This document shows, piece by piece, positions 51,448 through 59,880 of a stretch of 64,000 nucleotides of DNA. Source of the DNA: CAYUEN01 sp964443745 (lineage in GTDB: Bacteria > Campylobacterota > Campylobacteria > Campylobacterales > QNZT01); assembly GCA_964443745.1 (NCBI GenBank), contig CAYUEN010000001.1, forward strand, positions 1 to 64,000, in the 5' to 3' direction. Each line of letters begins with the position of its first letter. Position 1 is the stretch's first letter. Made by a program: the position numbers and the translations under genes. The notes under the pieces were generated by a model. It worked only from the letters and a program-made list of their open reading frames with translations, ran no database searches and was not told where the DNA came from.

Positions 51448-51476
51448 GGCGGAGCGTCGTACATCGACGTTTCGCC
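51448..51476 (+). other. 12-bp intercistronic stem-loop between two pilin-like genes
   Basis: GGCGGAGCGTCG (51448-51459) pairs with CGACGTTTCGCC (51465-51476), 12 pairs including two G-T, loop TACAT. It starts 14 nt after the first pilin stop. No T-tract follows. It may stabilise the upstream pilin mRNA or limit read-through into the second gene. Confidence 0.65.
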
Positions 51477-51509
51477 GTTAGAGAAAATATTTTGTAGCGG
51501 AGATTATGT

Positions 51510-51980
51510 ATGAAAGATAGAAGAGAAGGTTTTACGATGATCGAGATGGTCTTTGTCATTGTTATACTCGGTATTCTCTCCTCTATCGCGATCTCCAAAA
51601 TGGCGGTTACGCGTGACGATGCGATCGTCGCCAAGGGGCGCAGCCAGGTCGCGGCGATACGCAACGCGATCGTATTGACACGCAACCAACTACTGCTACA
51701 GGGACAGACAGGTTGGCCGAACAGACTGGACCATTTGAGCTCGACCACGTCCAACGACGGCGATCCGATTTTTGACGCCAACGGAACGGCGGCGAACGAT
51801 ATCAAATTGCTCGACTATCCGGTCTATGCCAAAAACGAAAACGGCCACTGGAGAAAGGTCAATACCAACAAATACGCCTACAAAATGGAAAACAACGACG
51901 TGATTTTCACCTACTCCAACACCACCGGATCGTTCGATTGCGACCATACGATCCAACACTGCAAGGATTTGACACAATAG
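51510..51980 (+). CDS. type IV pilin-like protein (second of a pair)
   Basis: 156 residues beginning MKDRREG|FTMIEMVFVIVILGILSS, with a prepilin site after Gly7 and glutamate at +5. The first 60 residues closely parallel the neighbour at 51002 (both share ..TRDDA..), so the two arose by duplication. The C-terminal part differs and has cysteines in DCDHTIQHC. Translation start is ATG 51510, with a weak Shine-Dalgarno (GGAGATT). It precedes priA. Its low-level product might be a minor pilin to the major one upstream. Confidence 0.83.
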   Translation: MKDRREGFTMIEMVFVIVILGILSSIAISKMAVTRDDAIVAKGRSQVAAIRNAIVLTRNQLLLQGQTGWPNRLDHLSSTTSNDGDPIFDANGTAANDIKLLDYPVYAKNENGHWRKVNTNKYAYKMENNDVIFTYSNTTGSFDCDHTIQHCKDLTQ

Positions 51981-51983
51981 TGC

Positions 51984-51989
51984 TATAAT
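51984..51989 (+). promoter_or_regulatory. putative -10 element (TATAAT) upstream of priA
   Basis: TATAAT lies a few bases past the pilin stop. A TTGACA nearby at 51969-51974 is only 9 bp upstream, so it is not a properly spaced -35. Confidence 0.4.
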
Positions 51990-52008
51990 ACCTCTTCCAA
52001 ACCATCCG

Positions 52009-52040
52009 CCATAGTACGGTGATTTCTTTTCGTACTGTGG
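52009..52040 (+). other. 10-bp stem-loop in the priA leader
   Basis: CCATAGTACG (52009-52018) pairs with CGTACTGTGG (52031-52040), 10 pairs with one T-G, around a 12-nt loop. It lies between the putative -10 at 51984 and the Shine-Dalgarno at 52052-52057, so in the mRNA it would sit just upstream of the ribosome site. Confidence 0.55.
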
Positions 52041-52062
52041 GGTATTTTGCCAAGGAGAGGAT

Positions 52063-53898
52063 ATCTACTACTACGAAGTCGCCATTTTGGGCTCCCCTTT
52101 GCCACCGCTTACATATAAAAGCCGGGAAACGATCGAAATCGGCACTCTCGTAGAGGTTACGTTGCGCGGGAAAAGCGTATCGGGGTATCTGTGCAGATCG
52201 GTGGAGGCGCCGGCGTTCGCGTGCGAAACGATTCGGCGGATCGAACCCCTCTTTTTCGACGATTCCCAGCGCAGGACGATTCGCTTCATCGCCCAATACT
52301 ACAGCTGTTCGCTCGCAGAAGCGGCAAAACTTTTTCATCCTTTTCAAAAGGAGCGACGTTCGTTTCCCATATCGGTACAGACCGGTATCCATCTATCCCA
52401 AAAACAGGAAGAAGCGCGCCGTTTTATCGCTTCCCATCCCGTTTCGCTGCTTTTTGGCGATACCGGCAGCGGCAAGACCGAAATCTATATGAAGTGTTTC
52501 GAAGAGGCGATAAACGAAGGCAAATCGGCGCTTTTTCTGATGCCGGAGATTTCCCTCACGCCGCAGATGCGAAAACGGTTGAAAGCGCATTTTGGCGAAT
52601 TGGTCGAAATCTGGCATTCGCGGGTGACGAAACGAAAACGCGCGGAGATTCTGGAGCGAATCAGAGAGGGGCGCGTACGCATCGTCGCCGGGGCGCGTTC
52701 GGCGCTTTTTTTGCCGTTGGCGGATATCGGAATGATCGTGGTGGACGAAGAGCATGACGACAGCTACAAAGCCTCCTCCCGCCCCCGCTACCACGCACGG
52801 GATCTGGCGATCTACCTGGGAGAGGTCACGGGAGCGCGGGTCGTGCTGGGGTCGGCCACTCCTTCGGTGGTCAGTTATGCGAAGTTTCCCCGCTTCAGAC
52901 TCAAGGGAGCTTTTTTCAAGGGTGAAAAACGGTTCGAATTTCTCAAAGATCGGGAAGGAATAGACGAGAGGATCTTCGAAAGGCTGCAGGAGGTGTTGGA
53001 GTCGGGTCATCAGGCGATCTTCTTTCTCCCCACGAGGGCCAACTACAAATATCTCACATGTTTTGAATGCGGTAGATATGTGGAGTGTCCGTTTTGCAGC
53101 GTGGGGATGAGTATCCATCGCGAACGCAACGCGCTTCGATGCCACTACTGCAACTATATGGAGCGTATCGTTTCCGTCTGCCCGCACTGCCATGCCCGCT
53201 CCTTGCGTACGCATCGAATCGGTACCGCTCAGGTGGTCGAAGAGCTCTCCTCCCGTTTTCCCGATCATCGTTTCAAAAAGTTCGATCGCGACGAAATCAC
53301 GACCGAAGCCAAGCTCAAACAGGTGCTAAAGGACTTTAACGAACACAAGATCGACGTACTCGTGGGAACCCAGATGCTCTCCAAAGGGCATGACTATCAT
53401 GATATCCGCCTGGCTGTCGTGCTGGGGATCGATACGATTCTGGCGATGGCCGATTATCGCGCGCGCGAGCGGGCGATGAGCCTGCTGCTGCAGGTGGCGG
53501 GGCGTACCGGCAGAAGAGGCGAGGGGAAGGTGATGGTCCAGACAAACAACGAAGACTTTTTCGCTCGCTACATTGACGATTACGAACGTTTCCTCGAAGA
53601 GGAGCTTCCCTATCGCGAAGGGCTCTATCCCCCCTACAAAAAACTGATGAAATTCCTGATCGCCCACAAAAATATCCTGCGCGCGAAAGAGACGCTTGAG
53701 AAGCTGCAGCGTTGCCTTTTGGGGGTCGAAGGGGTCGAAGTGGTCGGATTCGGAGAGGCGCCGATACCCAAAATAGCGGGTAAACACCGCTTTCAGGTGC
53801 TGTTGCGTTCCGATTCTGCCAGAGCGCTTTTGCAGGTGGCCCACCGCTGCGCGATGCAGTATTGCGAAGTCGATATCGATCCGGTGAGTTTCAGCTAG
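52063..53898 (+). CDS. priA: primosomal replication protein N' (PriA helicase)
   Basis: Read from ATC 52063 (611 residues); the first canonical codon is TTG 52087, 8 codons later. The perfect AAGGAG (52052-52057) is 5 nt before the ATC, and that frame gives YYYEVAILGSPLPPLTY, the conserved PriA beginning. DNA-binding domain (about 1-100), helicase motifs LLFGDTGSGKTEIYM (about 130), DEEHD and LGSATPS, a zinc cluster of CxxC pairs (ECGRYVECPFC, RCHYCNYMERIVSVCPHC, about 338-375), then the second RecA lobe with QVAGRTGRRG. It restarts stalled replication forks. Confidence 0.9.
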   Translation: MYYYEVAILGSPLPPLTYKSRETIEIGTLVEVTLRGKSVSGYLCRSVEAPAFACETIRRIEPLFFDDSQRRTIRFIAQYYSCSLAEAAKLFHPFQKERRSFPISVQTGIHLSQKQEEARRFIASHPVSLLFGDTGSGKTEIYMKCFEEAINEGKSALFLMPEISLTPQMRKRLKAHFGELVEIWHSRVTKRKRAEILERIREGRVRIVAGARSALFLPLADIGMIVVDEEHDDSYKASSRPRYHARDLAIYLGEVTGARVVLGSATPSVVSYAKFPRFRLKGAFFKGEKRFEFLKDREGIDERIFERLQEVLESGHQAIFFLPTRANYKYLTCFECGRYVECPFCSVGMSIHRERNALRCHYCNYMERIVSVCPHCHARSLRTHRIGTAQVVEELSSRFPDHRFKKFDRDEITTEAKLKQVLKDFNEHKIDVLVGTQMLSKGHDYHDIRLAVVLGIDTILAMADYRARERAMSLLLQVAGRTGRRGEGKVMVQTNNEDFFARYIDDYERFLEEELPYREGLYPPYKKLMKFLIAHKNILRAKETLEKLQRCLLGVEGVEVVGFGEAPIPKIAGKHRFQVLLRSDSARALLQVAHRCAMQYCEVDIDPVSFS

Positions 53899-53931
53899 AA
53901 AATATCGCGGCGAGTTTCCACTTTGTCATGG

Positions 53932-53937
53932 TATAAT
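53932..53937 (+). promoter_or_regulatory. putative -10 element (TATAAT) for a leaderless ispG transcript
   Basis: TATAAT ends 6 bp before the A of ATG 53944, which would put transcription start at the initiation codon itself. No Shine-Dalgarno-like sequence is present between them. Confidence 0.5.
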
Positions 53938-53943
53938 AAAACC

Positions 53944-55005
53944 ATGACGAAAAGATACCCTACCAAACAGATTCATGTCGGAGAGGTGGCCGTCGGGGGT
54001 GACGCTCCCATTTCGGTCCAGTCGATGACGTTTTCGAAAACGGCCGACGTGGCCGCGACGGTCGATCAGATCAGGCGGCTTCATTTTGCAGGTGCGGATA
54101 TCGTGCGCCTGGCCGTACCCGATTACGAAGATGCGGAGGCGCTCGAAGAGATCAGGGCCCAAACCACGCTACCGCTGGTGGCAGATATCCATTTCAATTA
54201 CCGCCTGGCTCTGATTGCGGCCGAACATGTCGACTGTATAAGGATCAATCCCGGCAACATCGGTGAAAAATCGCGCGTCAAAGAGGTGGTAAAAGCATGC
54301 AAAGCCGCCGGTATCCCGATACGTATCGGTGTCAACTGCGGCTCTTTGGAGGAGCGTTTTGAGCGAAAATACGGCCAGACGGCCAAGGGGATGGTCGAAT
54401 CGGCACTCTACAACATCAAGTTTTTGGAGGATCTTGGTTTTACGGATATCAAGATCTCGATGAAAGCGAGCGATGTGGAAAGAACGGTCGAAGCCTACCG
54501 AACGCTACGCCCTATGGTAGAGTATCCTTTCCATCTGGGTGTGACGGAAGCGGGGACGCTGTTTCACTCCACCATCAAGTCGGCGATCGGTCTGGGCACG
54601 CTGCTGCTGGAGGGTATCGGCGATACGCTTCGGGTCTCCATCACCGGAGAGCTCGAAAAGGAGATCGAAGTGGGACGTGCGATTCTCAAAGACAGCGGAC
54701 GCGTAAAAGAGGGGGTCAACATCGTTTCGTGTCCGACATGCGGCAGACTGGAGGCGGATCTTCTCAAGGCCGTGGCCGAAGTGGAGAAGCGTACCGCCCA
54801 TATCAAGGCCCCGCTGACCATCTCCGTGATGGGATGCGTGGTCAACGCGATCGGTGAAGCGAAGGGTGCCGATGTGGCGATCGCCTACGGCAAGGGAAGC
54901 GGATTGGTGATGCGCAGAGGAGAGGTGGTGGCGAAACTGGACGAAAAGGATCTTGTGGAACGTTTTCTCGAAGAGGTTGAAAAAGCGGCGAAGGAGCAGA
55001 CGTAA
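53944..55005 (+). CDS. ispG: 4-hydroxy-3-methylbut-2-en-1-yl diphosphate synthase
   Basis: 353 residues from ATG 53944. Upstream in-frame TTG 53923 would add seven residues without support. The TIM barrel begins TKQIHVGEVAVGGDAPISVQSM, with LVADIHFNYRLAL and RINPGNIG, and the C-terminal Fe-S domain has NIVSCPTCGR, GCVVNAIGEAKGAD and GKGSG. It converts methylerythritol cyclodiphosphate to HMBPP, the substrate of IspH encoded at 18115. It has no Shine-Dalgarno, and the -10 lies at 53932. The stop abuts dnaB. Confidence 0.96.
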   Translation: MTKRYPTKQIHVGEVAVGGDAPISVQSMTFSKTADVAATVDQIRRLHFAGADIVRLAVPDYEDAEALEEIRAQTTLPLVADIHFNYRLALIAAEHVDCIRINPGNIGEKSRVKEVVKACKAAGIPIRIGVNCGSLEERFERKYGQTAKGMVESALYNIKFLEDLGFTDIKISMKASDVERTVEAYRTLRPMVEYPFHLGVTEAGTLFHSTIKSAIGLGTLLLEGIGDTLRVSITGELEKEIEVGRAILKDSGRVKEGVNIVSCPTCGRLEADLLKAVAEVEKRTAHIKAPLTISVMGCVVNAIGEAKGADVAIAYGKGSGLVMRRGEVVAKLDEKDLVERFLEEVEKAAKEQT

Positions 55006-56436
55006 ATGGAAAATCAACTTTACAATCTCAACATCGAGCGCTCGATTCTCAGCTCGATCATCTTCGACCCCGCCCAGTACGAAGAGGTCGCGGCGAAGCT
55101 GAAGCCGGAGGATTTCTACCTTCCGGACCACCGTGCGATCTTCGAAGCGATGGGAACGCTCGATGCCGAAGGACTTCCGATCGACGAAGAGTTTCTGAAA
55201 AAGAGGCTCAGACAAGAAAACCGTTTCAAGGAGGAGAGTTTCATCGAGGTGATCTCCGCCAATCCCCTCGCCAATCTGGAAGCCTACATCGACGAGATGA
55301 AAGAGAAGGCGATCAAGCGGGAGTTGATCCACCTGACGACCGAAATCAAAGAGGTGGCTCTTGATCGGGATCTTCCCAGCGACAACGTGCTCGATTATGT
55401 CCAGAAGAAGATCTACGAAATCTCTCTCGATGCGACGACCAAGGAATTTCGAGAATCGCCGGAGATGGTCAAATCGACGATCGCCCATATCATGGAGATG
55501 AAAAAACGCGGAAACAGCGGCGTAGTGGGTGTGGATACGGGATTTCGCGAACTGAACGAACTCACGAGCGGTTTCGGGGAGGGGGATTTGATCATCATCG
55601 CCGCCAGACCTGCGATGGGCAAGACCGCCTTTACCCTCAATCTCGCCCAGAAGGCGCTCGATACGGGCAGAGGGGTGGCGATCTTCTCGCTGGAGATGCC
55701 CGCGGAACAGCTGATGCTCAGAATGCTCAGTGCCAAGACGTCGATTCCGCTGCAGAAACTGAAAGTGGGAGATATGAGCGACGAGCAGTGGAGCGATCTG
55801 ACACGGGCGACGGACGAGCTGGCGAAGCAAAAACTCTTCGTCGACGACGACGGGCTTTTGAATATCAACCAACTCCGATCGAAACTGAGAAAGATCAAAA
55901 CCCAGCATCCGGAGATTTCGCTCGCGATCATCGACTATCTGCAACTTATGAGCGGTACGGGCAACAAAGACCGCCATCTGGAGGTGAGTGAAATCAGCCG
56001 GGGATTGAAACTGCTCGCTCGTGAACTCAACATACCGATTATCGCGCTTTCGCAGCTCAATCGGGGACTCGAAAGCCGTCACGACAAACGTCCGATGCTC
56101 AGCGATCTTAGGGAGTCGGGAGCGATCGAACAGGATGCGGATATGATCATGTTCGTCTATCGGGACGATGTCTATCGTATTCGTGAGGAGAAGGAGCGAG
56201 AGAAGAAAGCCAAAGCCGAAGGAAGAGAGTACAAAAGCGACTTCTTCGAAAAGCCCGAAGAGGAGGCGGAGATCATCGTCGGGAAGAACAGAAACGGCCC
56301 GATCGGCGTGGCGAACCTCGTCTTTCAGAAGCGGTTCACCCGTTTTGTGGACAAAGGAAGCGTACCGATAGAAATCGTCTACGAGAGTGCGGAGGAGGAC
56401 GCCAAACACGCGAAAATAGAATTGCCTCCTATCTAA
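55006..56436 (+). CDS. dnaB: replicative DNA helicase DnaB
   Basis: 476 residues. The N-terminal DnaG-interaction domain (about 1-110, NIERSILSSIIFDPAQYEEV) is followed by a linker and the RecA-like core. Walker A is ARPAMGKTAFTLN (about 199-211); VSEISRGLKLLARELNIP and QDADMIMFVYRDD are also present. It unwinds DNA at the fork as a hexamer. The start is directly after the ispG stop, with AAGGAG in the ispG 3' end 9 nt upstream. A charged region (about 390-425) carries a run of E/K. Confidence 0.97.
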   Translation: MENQLYNLNIERSILSSIIFDPAQYEEVAAKLKPEDFYLPDHRAIFEAMGTLDAEGLPIDEEFLKKRLRQENRFKEESFIEVISANPLANLEAYIDEMKEKAIKRELIHLTTEIKEVALDRDLPSDNVLDYVQKKIYEISLDATTKEFRESPEMVKSTIAHIMEMKKRGNSGVVGVDTGFRELNELTSGFGEGDLIIIAARPAMGKTAFTLNLAQKALDTGRGVAIFSLEMPAEQLMLRMLSAKTSIPLQKLKVGDMSDEQWSDLTRATDELAKQKLFVDDDGLLNINQLRSKLRKIKTQHPEISLAIIDYLQLMSGTGNKDRHLEVSEISRGLKLLARELNIPIIALSQLNRGLESRHDKRPMLSDLRESGAIEQDADMIMFVYRDDVYRIREEKEREKKAKAEGREYKSDFFEKPEEEAEIIVGKNRNGPIGVANLVFQKRFTRFVDKGSVPIEIVYESAEEDAKHAKIELPPI

Positions 56437-56456
56437 AACAAGGGATATTTTGAAGT

Positions 56457-57716
56457 ATGGAGGCGATCGAAAAGTGTCCGCTTTTTGTCGACAAAAAAGA
56501 GATCGCGTTCATAATACTGTTTTTGGTTGCGATATTTTGCTGGCAGCTTTTCGAAAAATATGACACATACCGCAACATCACCGCTTCGCGTATCCATACC
56601 GCCACGGTGAGCGTGGAGAATCAATACCTCAAGACGAAAAACAAAAAGCGCTATACCGTTTTCAAATTGCGAAGCGAAGAGGGATACCGCTTCTATACCA
56701 CTTCCTACGAAGATCTAAAAGATCTCAGAGGCAGGGAGTTGGAGTTGAAATTCGTGACGGATCGGATAGGTTTTCTCGACTTTCTGGGAGGTTTCTACGC
56801 CCCCTCTTTCGATCTTCGCCTGATGGAAAAACGGCAGACGCTTCGGGGGATTTTGCTTGAGAAAATCGCCGATCAGCACGAGGATCCGAAGATGCAGGCG
56901 CTTTTTCAGGCGCTTTTTTTGGGTGCGCCCATTCCCAAAATATTGCGCGAAGAGGTAAGCTATCTTGGAATCTCCCATCTGATCGCGATCAGCGGTTTTC
57001 ATCTGGGTGTGCTTTTCGGCGCTCTCTACGCTCTTTTGCGTCAACTCTATCGCCCCATCCATAACCGTCTGTTTCCGTGGCGCAATATGCGGCAGGATCT
57101 GAGTGTGACGATCATTCTCCTGCTGTGGGGATATGTGACGCTGGTGGGATATCTCCCTTCGCTATTGCGGTCGTTCGTGATGCTCGTGATCGGATTTTGG
57201 CTCTATCATCGCCATATTCGTCTGTTTTCCTTTTCCGCGCTCGCATTGGCGGTGGGAGTGATTCTCGCGCTTATGCCGGAATTTCTCTTTTCCATCGGTT
57301 TTTGGTTTTCGGTAAGCGGCGTCTTTTTCATCTATCTGTTTTTGCACCACTTCGGCCATCTTGAGCCGTGGCGGCTTTTTGTCGGGATAAATCTGTGGGT
57401 CTATCTGCTGATGATTCCGATCACCCATTCGATCTTTCCCGCCTTTTCCTGGCATCAGCTGTTTTCGCCTCTTCTGTCGATGCTTTTCGGATTTTTCTAT
57501 CCGCTGGAGCTTGGATTGCATCTCATCGGTGCGGGAGAGTGGCTCGATCCGCTGCTGGAGTCGCTTTTTTCGCTAAGAGGAGAGGTTTACCGAATAGAGA
57601 CGCCGTTATGGTTTTTGGGAATCTATCTGCTGGTCGCGGTCGCTTCTATCAGGTGGCGCAGACTGCTTGGTCTGCCGCCTCTGCTCGCGTTTTTGTTCGT
57701 CGGAAGCGCGGTTTAG
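56457..57716 (+). CDS. comEC: ComEC/Rec2-type DNA uptake channel (short form)
   Basis: 419 residues. A short N-terminal membrane helix (about 14-32), an OB-like region (about 45-130) and the ComEC/Rec2 competence domain (about 130-400, about 8-10 membrane helices) containing SHLIAISGFHLGVLFG. The C-terminal metallo-beta-lactamase domain of typical ComEC is absent, as in other Campylobacterota. It should form the inner-membrane channel for transformation. The last 111 nt overlap the convergent yihY gene. A gene start just after dnaB suggests the pair is co-transcribed. Confidence 0.88.
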   Translation: MEAIEKCPLFVDKKEIAFIILFLVAIFCWQLFEKYDTYRNITASRIHTATVSVENQYLKTKNKKRYTVFKLRSEEGYRFYTTSYEDLKDLRGRELELKFVTDRIGFLDFLGGFYAPSFDLRLMEKRQTLRGILLEKIADQHEDPKMQALFQALFLGAPIPKILREEVSYLGISHLIAISGFHLGVLFGALYALLRQLYRPIHNRLFPWRNMRQDLSVTIILLLWGYVTLVGYLPSLLRSFVMLVIGFWLYHRHIRLFSFSALALAVGVILALMPEFLFSIGFWFSVSGVFFIYLFLHHFGHLEPWRLFVGINLWVYLLMIPITHSIFPAFSWHQLFSPLLSMLFGFFYPLELGLHLIGAGEWLDPLLESLFSLRGEVYRIETPLWFLGIYLLVAVASIRWRRLLGLPPLLAFLFVGSAV

Positions 57717-58490
57717 ATAGTAACAGAGTTTGACACCGTAGAGGAAGATGATCCATGAGAGGTAGATCCAGATGAAAAAAAACATGATGATACTGAAAGA
57801 GCCGTAGATGGTCGTGTAGGTTTTGTTGTAGGTGATGTAGTAGACAAAAAGCATTTTAGAGGCGAACCAGACCAGCGAAGCGGCGAACGAACCGATCAGG
57901 GCGCTTTTGGGTCGAACTTTGGTGTTGACCGAGATGAAATAGGCCAGAAAATAGAGCATCCAGATGATCAGATAGGAGGTGAGGGTGAGGATGTTGATGT
58001 CGCTGGTGTAGCGATAGCTGTGCAACAACACGTTCGCTTTGAGCGAAAGGTAGAAAGAGAAGGCGAGGCCGATTGGAATCAGGATCGTCATCGTCAGATA
58101 GATAGAGATGGAGTGGAGAAATTTTCTGGGTGGAACATGAAAGATCTTGTTGACCACATATTCGAAGTCATCGAAAAACATCACCGAAACGTAGAGCACG
58201 AAAAGGACGCCCAGAAGTCCGAGTTTTTCCGTATTGTGCATGAAGGTATCGATATTTTGGGAAACGAACTGTTGCTGCGTCGGAATGATGGAGCTGAAGA
58301 CGAATGTTTTGATCTGGTCGTAATAGTCCGAAAAGTAGGGGAGTTTCGTAAAGAAGTAGAAGGAGATCAGCAAAACGGGAATGAGGGCCAAAATGGTGTG
58401 AAAACTGAGAGAGGAGGCGTAATGAAGCAGATTGTGGTCGATAAAGTACTCTCTGAGCACTTTGTGCCAGGAGCCTTTATTCTCCTTCAT
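57606..58490 (-). CDS. YihY/BrkB-family inner membrane protein
   Basis: 294 residues from ATG 58490, which begins 1 nt after the stop of the upstream oxidase gene; an earlier in-frame ATG at 58535 is less likely. About six membrane helices with the family motifs YASSLSFHTILALIPVL (about 25-41) and IYGSFSIIMFFFIWIYLSWIIFLYGV (in the C-terminal part). The hydrophilic end (about 262-294, rich in R/Q/D) lies on the strand opposite to the last codons of comEC. The family was once mislabelled RNase BN; its actual function is unclear. Confidence 0.9.
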   Translation of the reverse strand: MKENKGSWHKVLREYFIDHNLLHYASSLSFHTILALIPVLLISFYFFTKLPYFSDYYDQIKTFVFSSIIPTQQQFVSQNIDTFMHNTEKLGLLGVLFVLYVSVMFFDDFEYVVNKIFHVPPRKFLHSISIYLTMTILIPIGLAFSFYLSLKANVLLHSYRYTSDINILTLTSYLIIWMLYFLAYFISVNTKVRPKSALIGSFAASLVWFASKMLFVYYITYNKTYTTIYGSFSIIMFFFIWIYLSWIIFLYGVKLCYYLNRASDEQKREQRRQTKQSAPPDRSDRDQQIDSQKP

Positions 58491-58491
58491 C

Positions 58492-59880
58492 TCAAAGTCC
58501 CATTTTCCCCGGATTGAGAATGTTGTTGGGATCAAACGCCTTCTTGATACGCCTGAAGAGATCGATCTCGGCGTCGCTGAAGGCTATGTTCATAAAAGGG
58601 GCTTTGGAGAGTCCGATGCCGTGTTCGCCGCTGAGCGTACCTCCAAGATCTACCGTGATCCGGAAAATCTCTTCGATCGCCTTGTGGCCGATTTCGAGCT
58701 GTTTAGGATCGTTTCCGTCGACCATTACGTTGGTATGGACGTTGCCGTCACCCGTATGGCCGAAACAGGGGATTTTTACGCCGTATTTTTTGGAGACTTC
58801 GTCGATCTCTTCCAGGAGTGCGGGAAGCTTGCTTCGCGGAACGGTGATGTCTTCGTTGAGTTTCTTGGAGCCGTAGATCGTGATGGATTGGCTCGCGTTG
58901 CGTCTGGCGAACCACAGATCGTTCGCCTCCGCTTCGTCTTTGGCGATCACGAAATCGCTGCATCCGTTTTGCCTGAAGACCTCTTCGATCGTCTGCAGTT
59001 GAAGTTGCAGCTCCTCTTCGAGATTGCCGTCGACATCCGTGATCAGAATCGCCCCCGCTTCGATCGGCAAACCTTTGTGAAACTTCTCTTCGACCGCACG
59101 GATCGAGAGGTTGTCCAAAAACTCCATCGCCACCGGTGTAACGCCCGAAGCCATCGTTTTATAAACGGCGTTCATCGCCGCTTTTACACTCGGAAAGACA
59201 CCCATCGCCGTTTGGGTCAATTTGGGTTTCGCGATCAATCTGAGGGTAATTTCGGTCAAAACCGCCAGTGTCCCTTCGCTCGCGATCAAAATACCGGCGA
59301 TATTGTAACCCGCGACATCCTTGATCGTTCTTTTTCCCGCTCTGATCACCTCTCCGTTGGGAAGTACCGCCCGCAGCGCCATAACGTAGTCTTTGGTGAT
59401 ACCGTATTTGGCCGCGCGCATTCCACCGGCGTTTTCGCTCACGTTTCCGCCGATCGTGGAGTATTCCTGGCTTGCGGGATCGGGCGGATAGAAAAGGCCG
59501 ACCGCCTCGACCGCACGCTGCAACTGTATATTGAGCAGTCCCGGCTGTACGACGGCGACCATATTATCCATATCGATCTCCAGAAGCTTGTTCATATGCT
59601 TCTCGAACCCCATCACGATCCCGCCGTTTGCCGGGAGAGCTCCCCCCGTAAAGCCGCTTCCGGCACCTCTGGGGGTGATGACGATGCCGTTTTCGTTGCA
59701 GTATCTCAAAATGGCCCGTACATCCTCTTCATGACGAGGAAAGATGACGGCGTCGGGTTCGTAACGGTTGCGTGTCGCGTCGTAGGAGTAGGCGATCGTA
59801 TGGGCCTTGTCGTCGAAGATATTCTCCTCACCGACGATCGCCGCGAGCGCTTTTTTTCGTTTTTTTTCCAGCATGCTCAA
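58492..59880 (-). CDS. FAD-linked oxidase, GlcD/D-lactate dehydrogenase type
   Basis: 462 residues. An FAD_binding_4 (PCMH-type) domain (about 40-215) contains TPRGAGSGFTGGALPA, and an FAD-oxidase C domain (about 220-460) ends with LSGEHGIGLSKAPFM. The family oxidises glycolate or D-lactate and passes electrons to quinone or a partner iron-sulfur protein. The partner GlcF/LldE-like subunit is not in this window. Overlaps the upstream PgbA-like gene by 4 nt and abuts yihY. Confidence 0.93.
   Translation of the reverse strand: MSMLEKKRKKALAAIVGEENIFDDKAHTIAYSYDATRNRYEPDAVIFPRHEEDVRAILRYCNENGIVITPRGAGSGFTGGALPANGGIVMGFEKHMNKLLEIDMDNMVAVVQPGLLNIQLQRAVEAVGLFYPPDPASQEYSTIGGNVSENAGGMRAAKYGITKDYVMALRAVLPNGEVIRAGKRTIKDVAGYNIAGILIASEGTLAVLTEITLRLIAKPKLTQTAMGVFPSVKAAMNAVYKTMASGVTPVAMEFLDNLSIRAVEEKFHKGLPIEAGAILITDVDGNLEEELQLQLQTIEEVFRQNGCSDFVIAKDEAEANDLWFARRNASQSITIYGSKKLNEDITVPRSKLPALLEEIDEVSKKYGVKIPCFGHTGDGNVHTNVMVDGNDPKQLEIGHKAIEEIFRITVDLGGTLSGEHGIGLSKAPFMNIAFSDAEIDLFRRIKKAFDPNNILNPGKMGL

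Noticed and set aside
51969..51989. TTGACA/TATAAT as a full sigma-70 promoter for priA
   Set aside because: The spacing is 9 bp, not 16-18, and TTGACA belongs to the pilin's last codons. Only the TATAAT is kept as a weak candidate.
54505..56409. 634-codon open frame on the minus strand opposite ispG and dnaB
   Set aside because: It lies entirely antisense to two certain genes, has low-complexity R/H/F composition and no recognisable domain. It arises because the sense genes rarely use codons whose complement is a stop.
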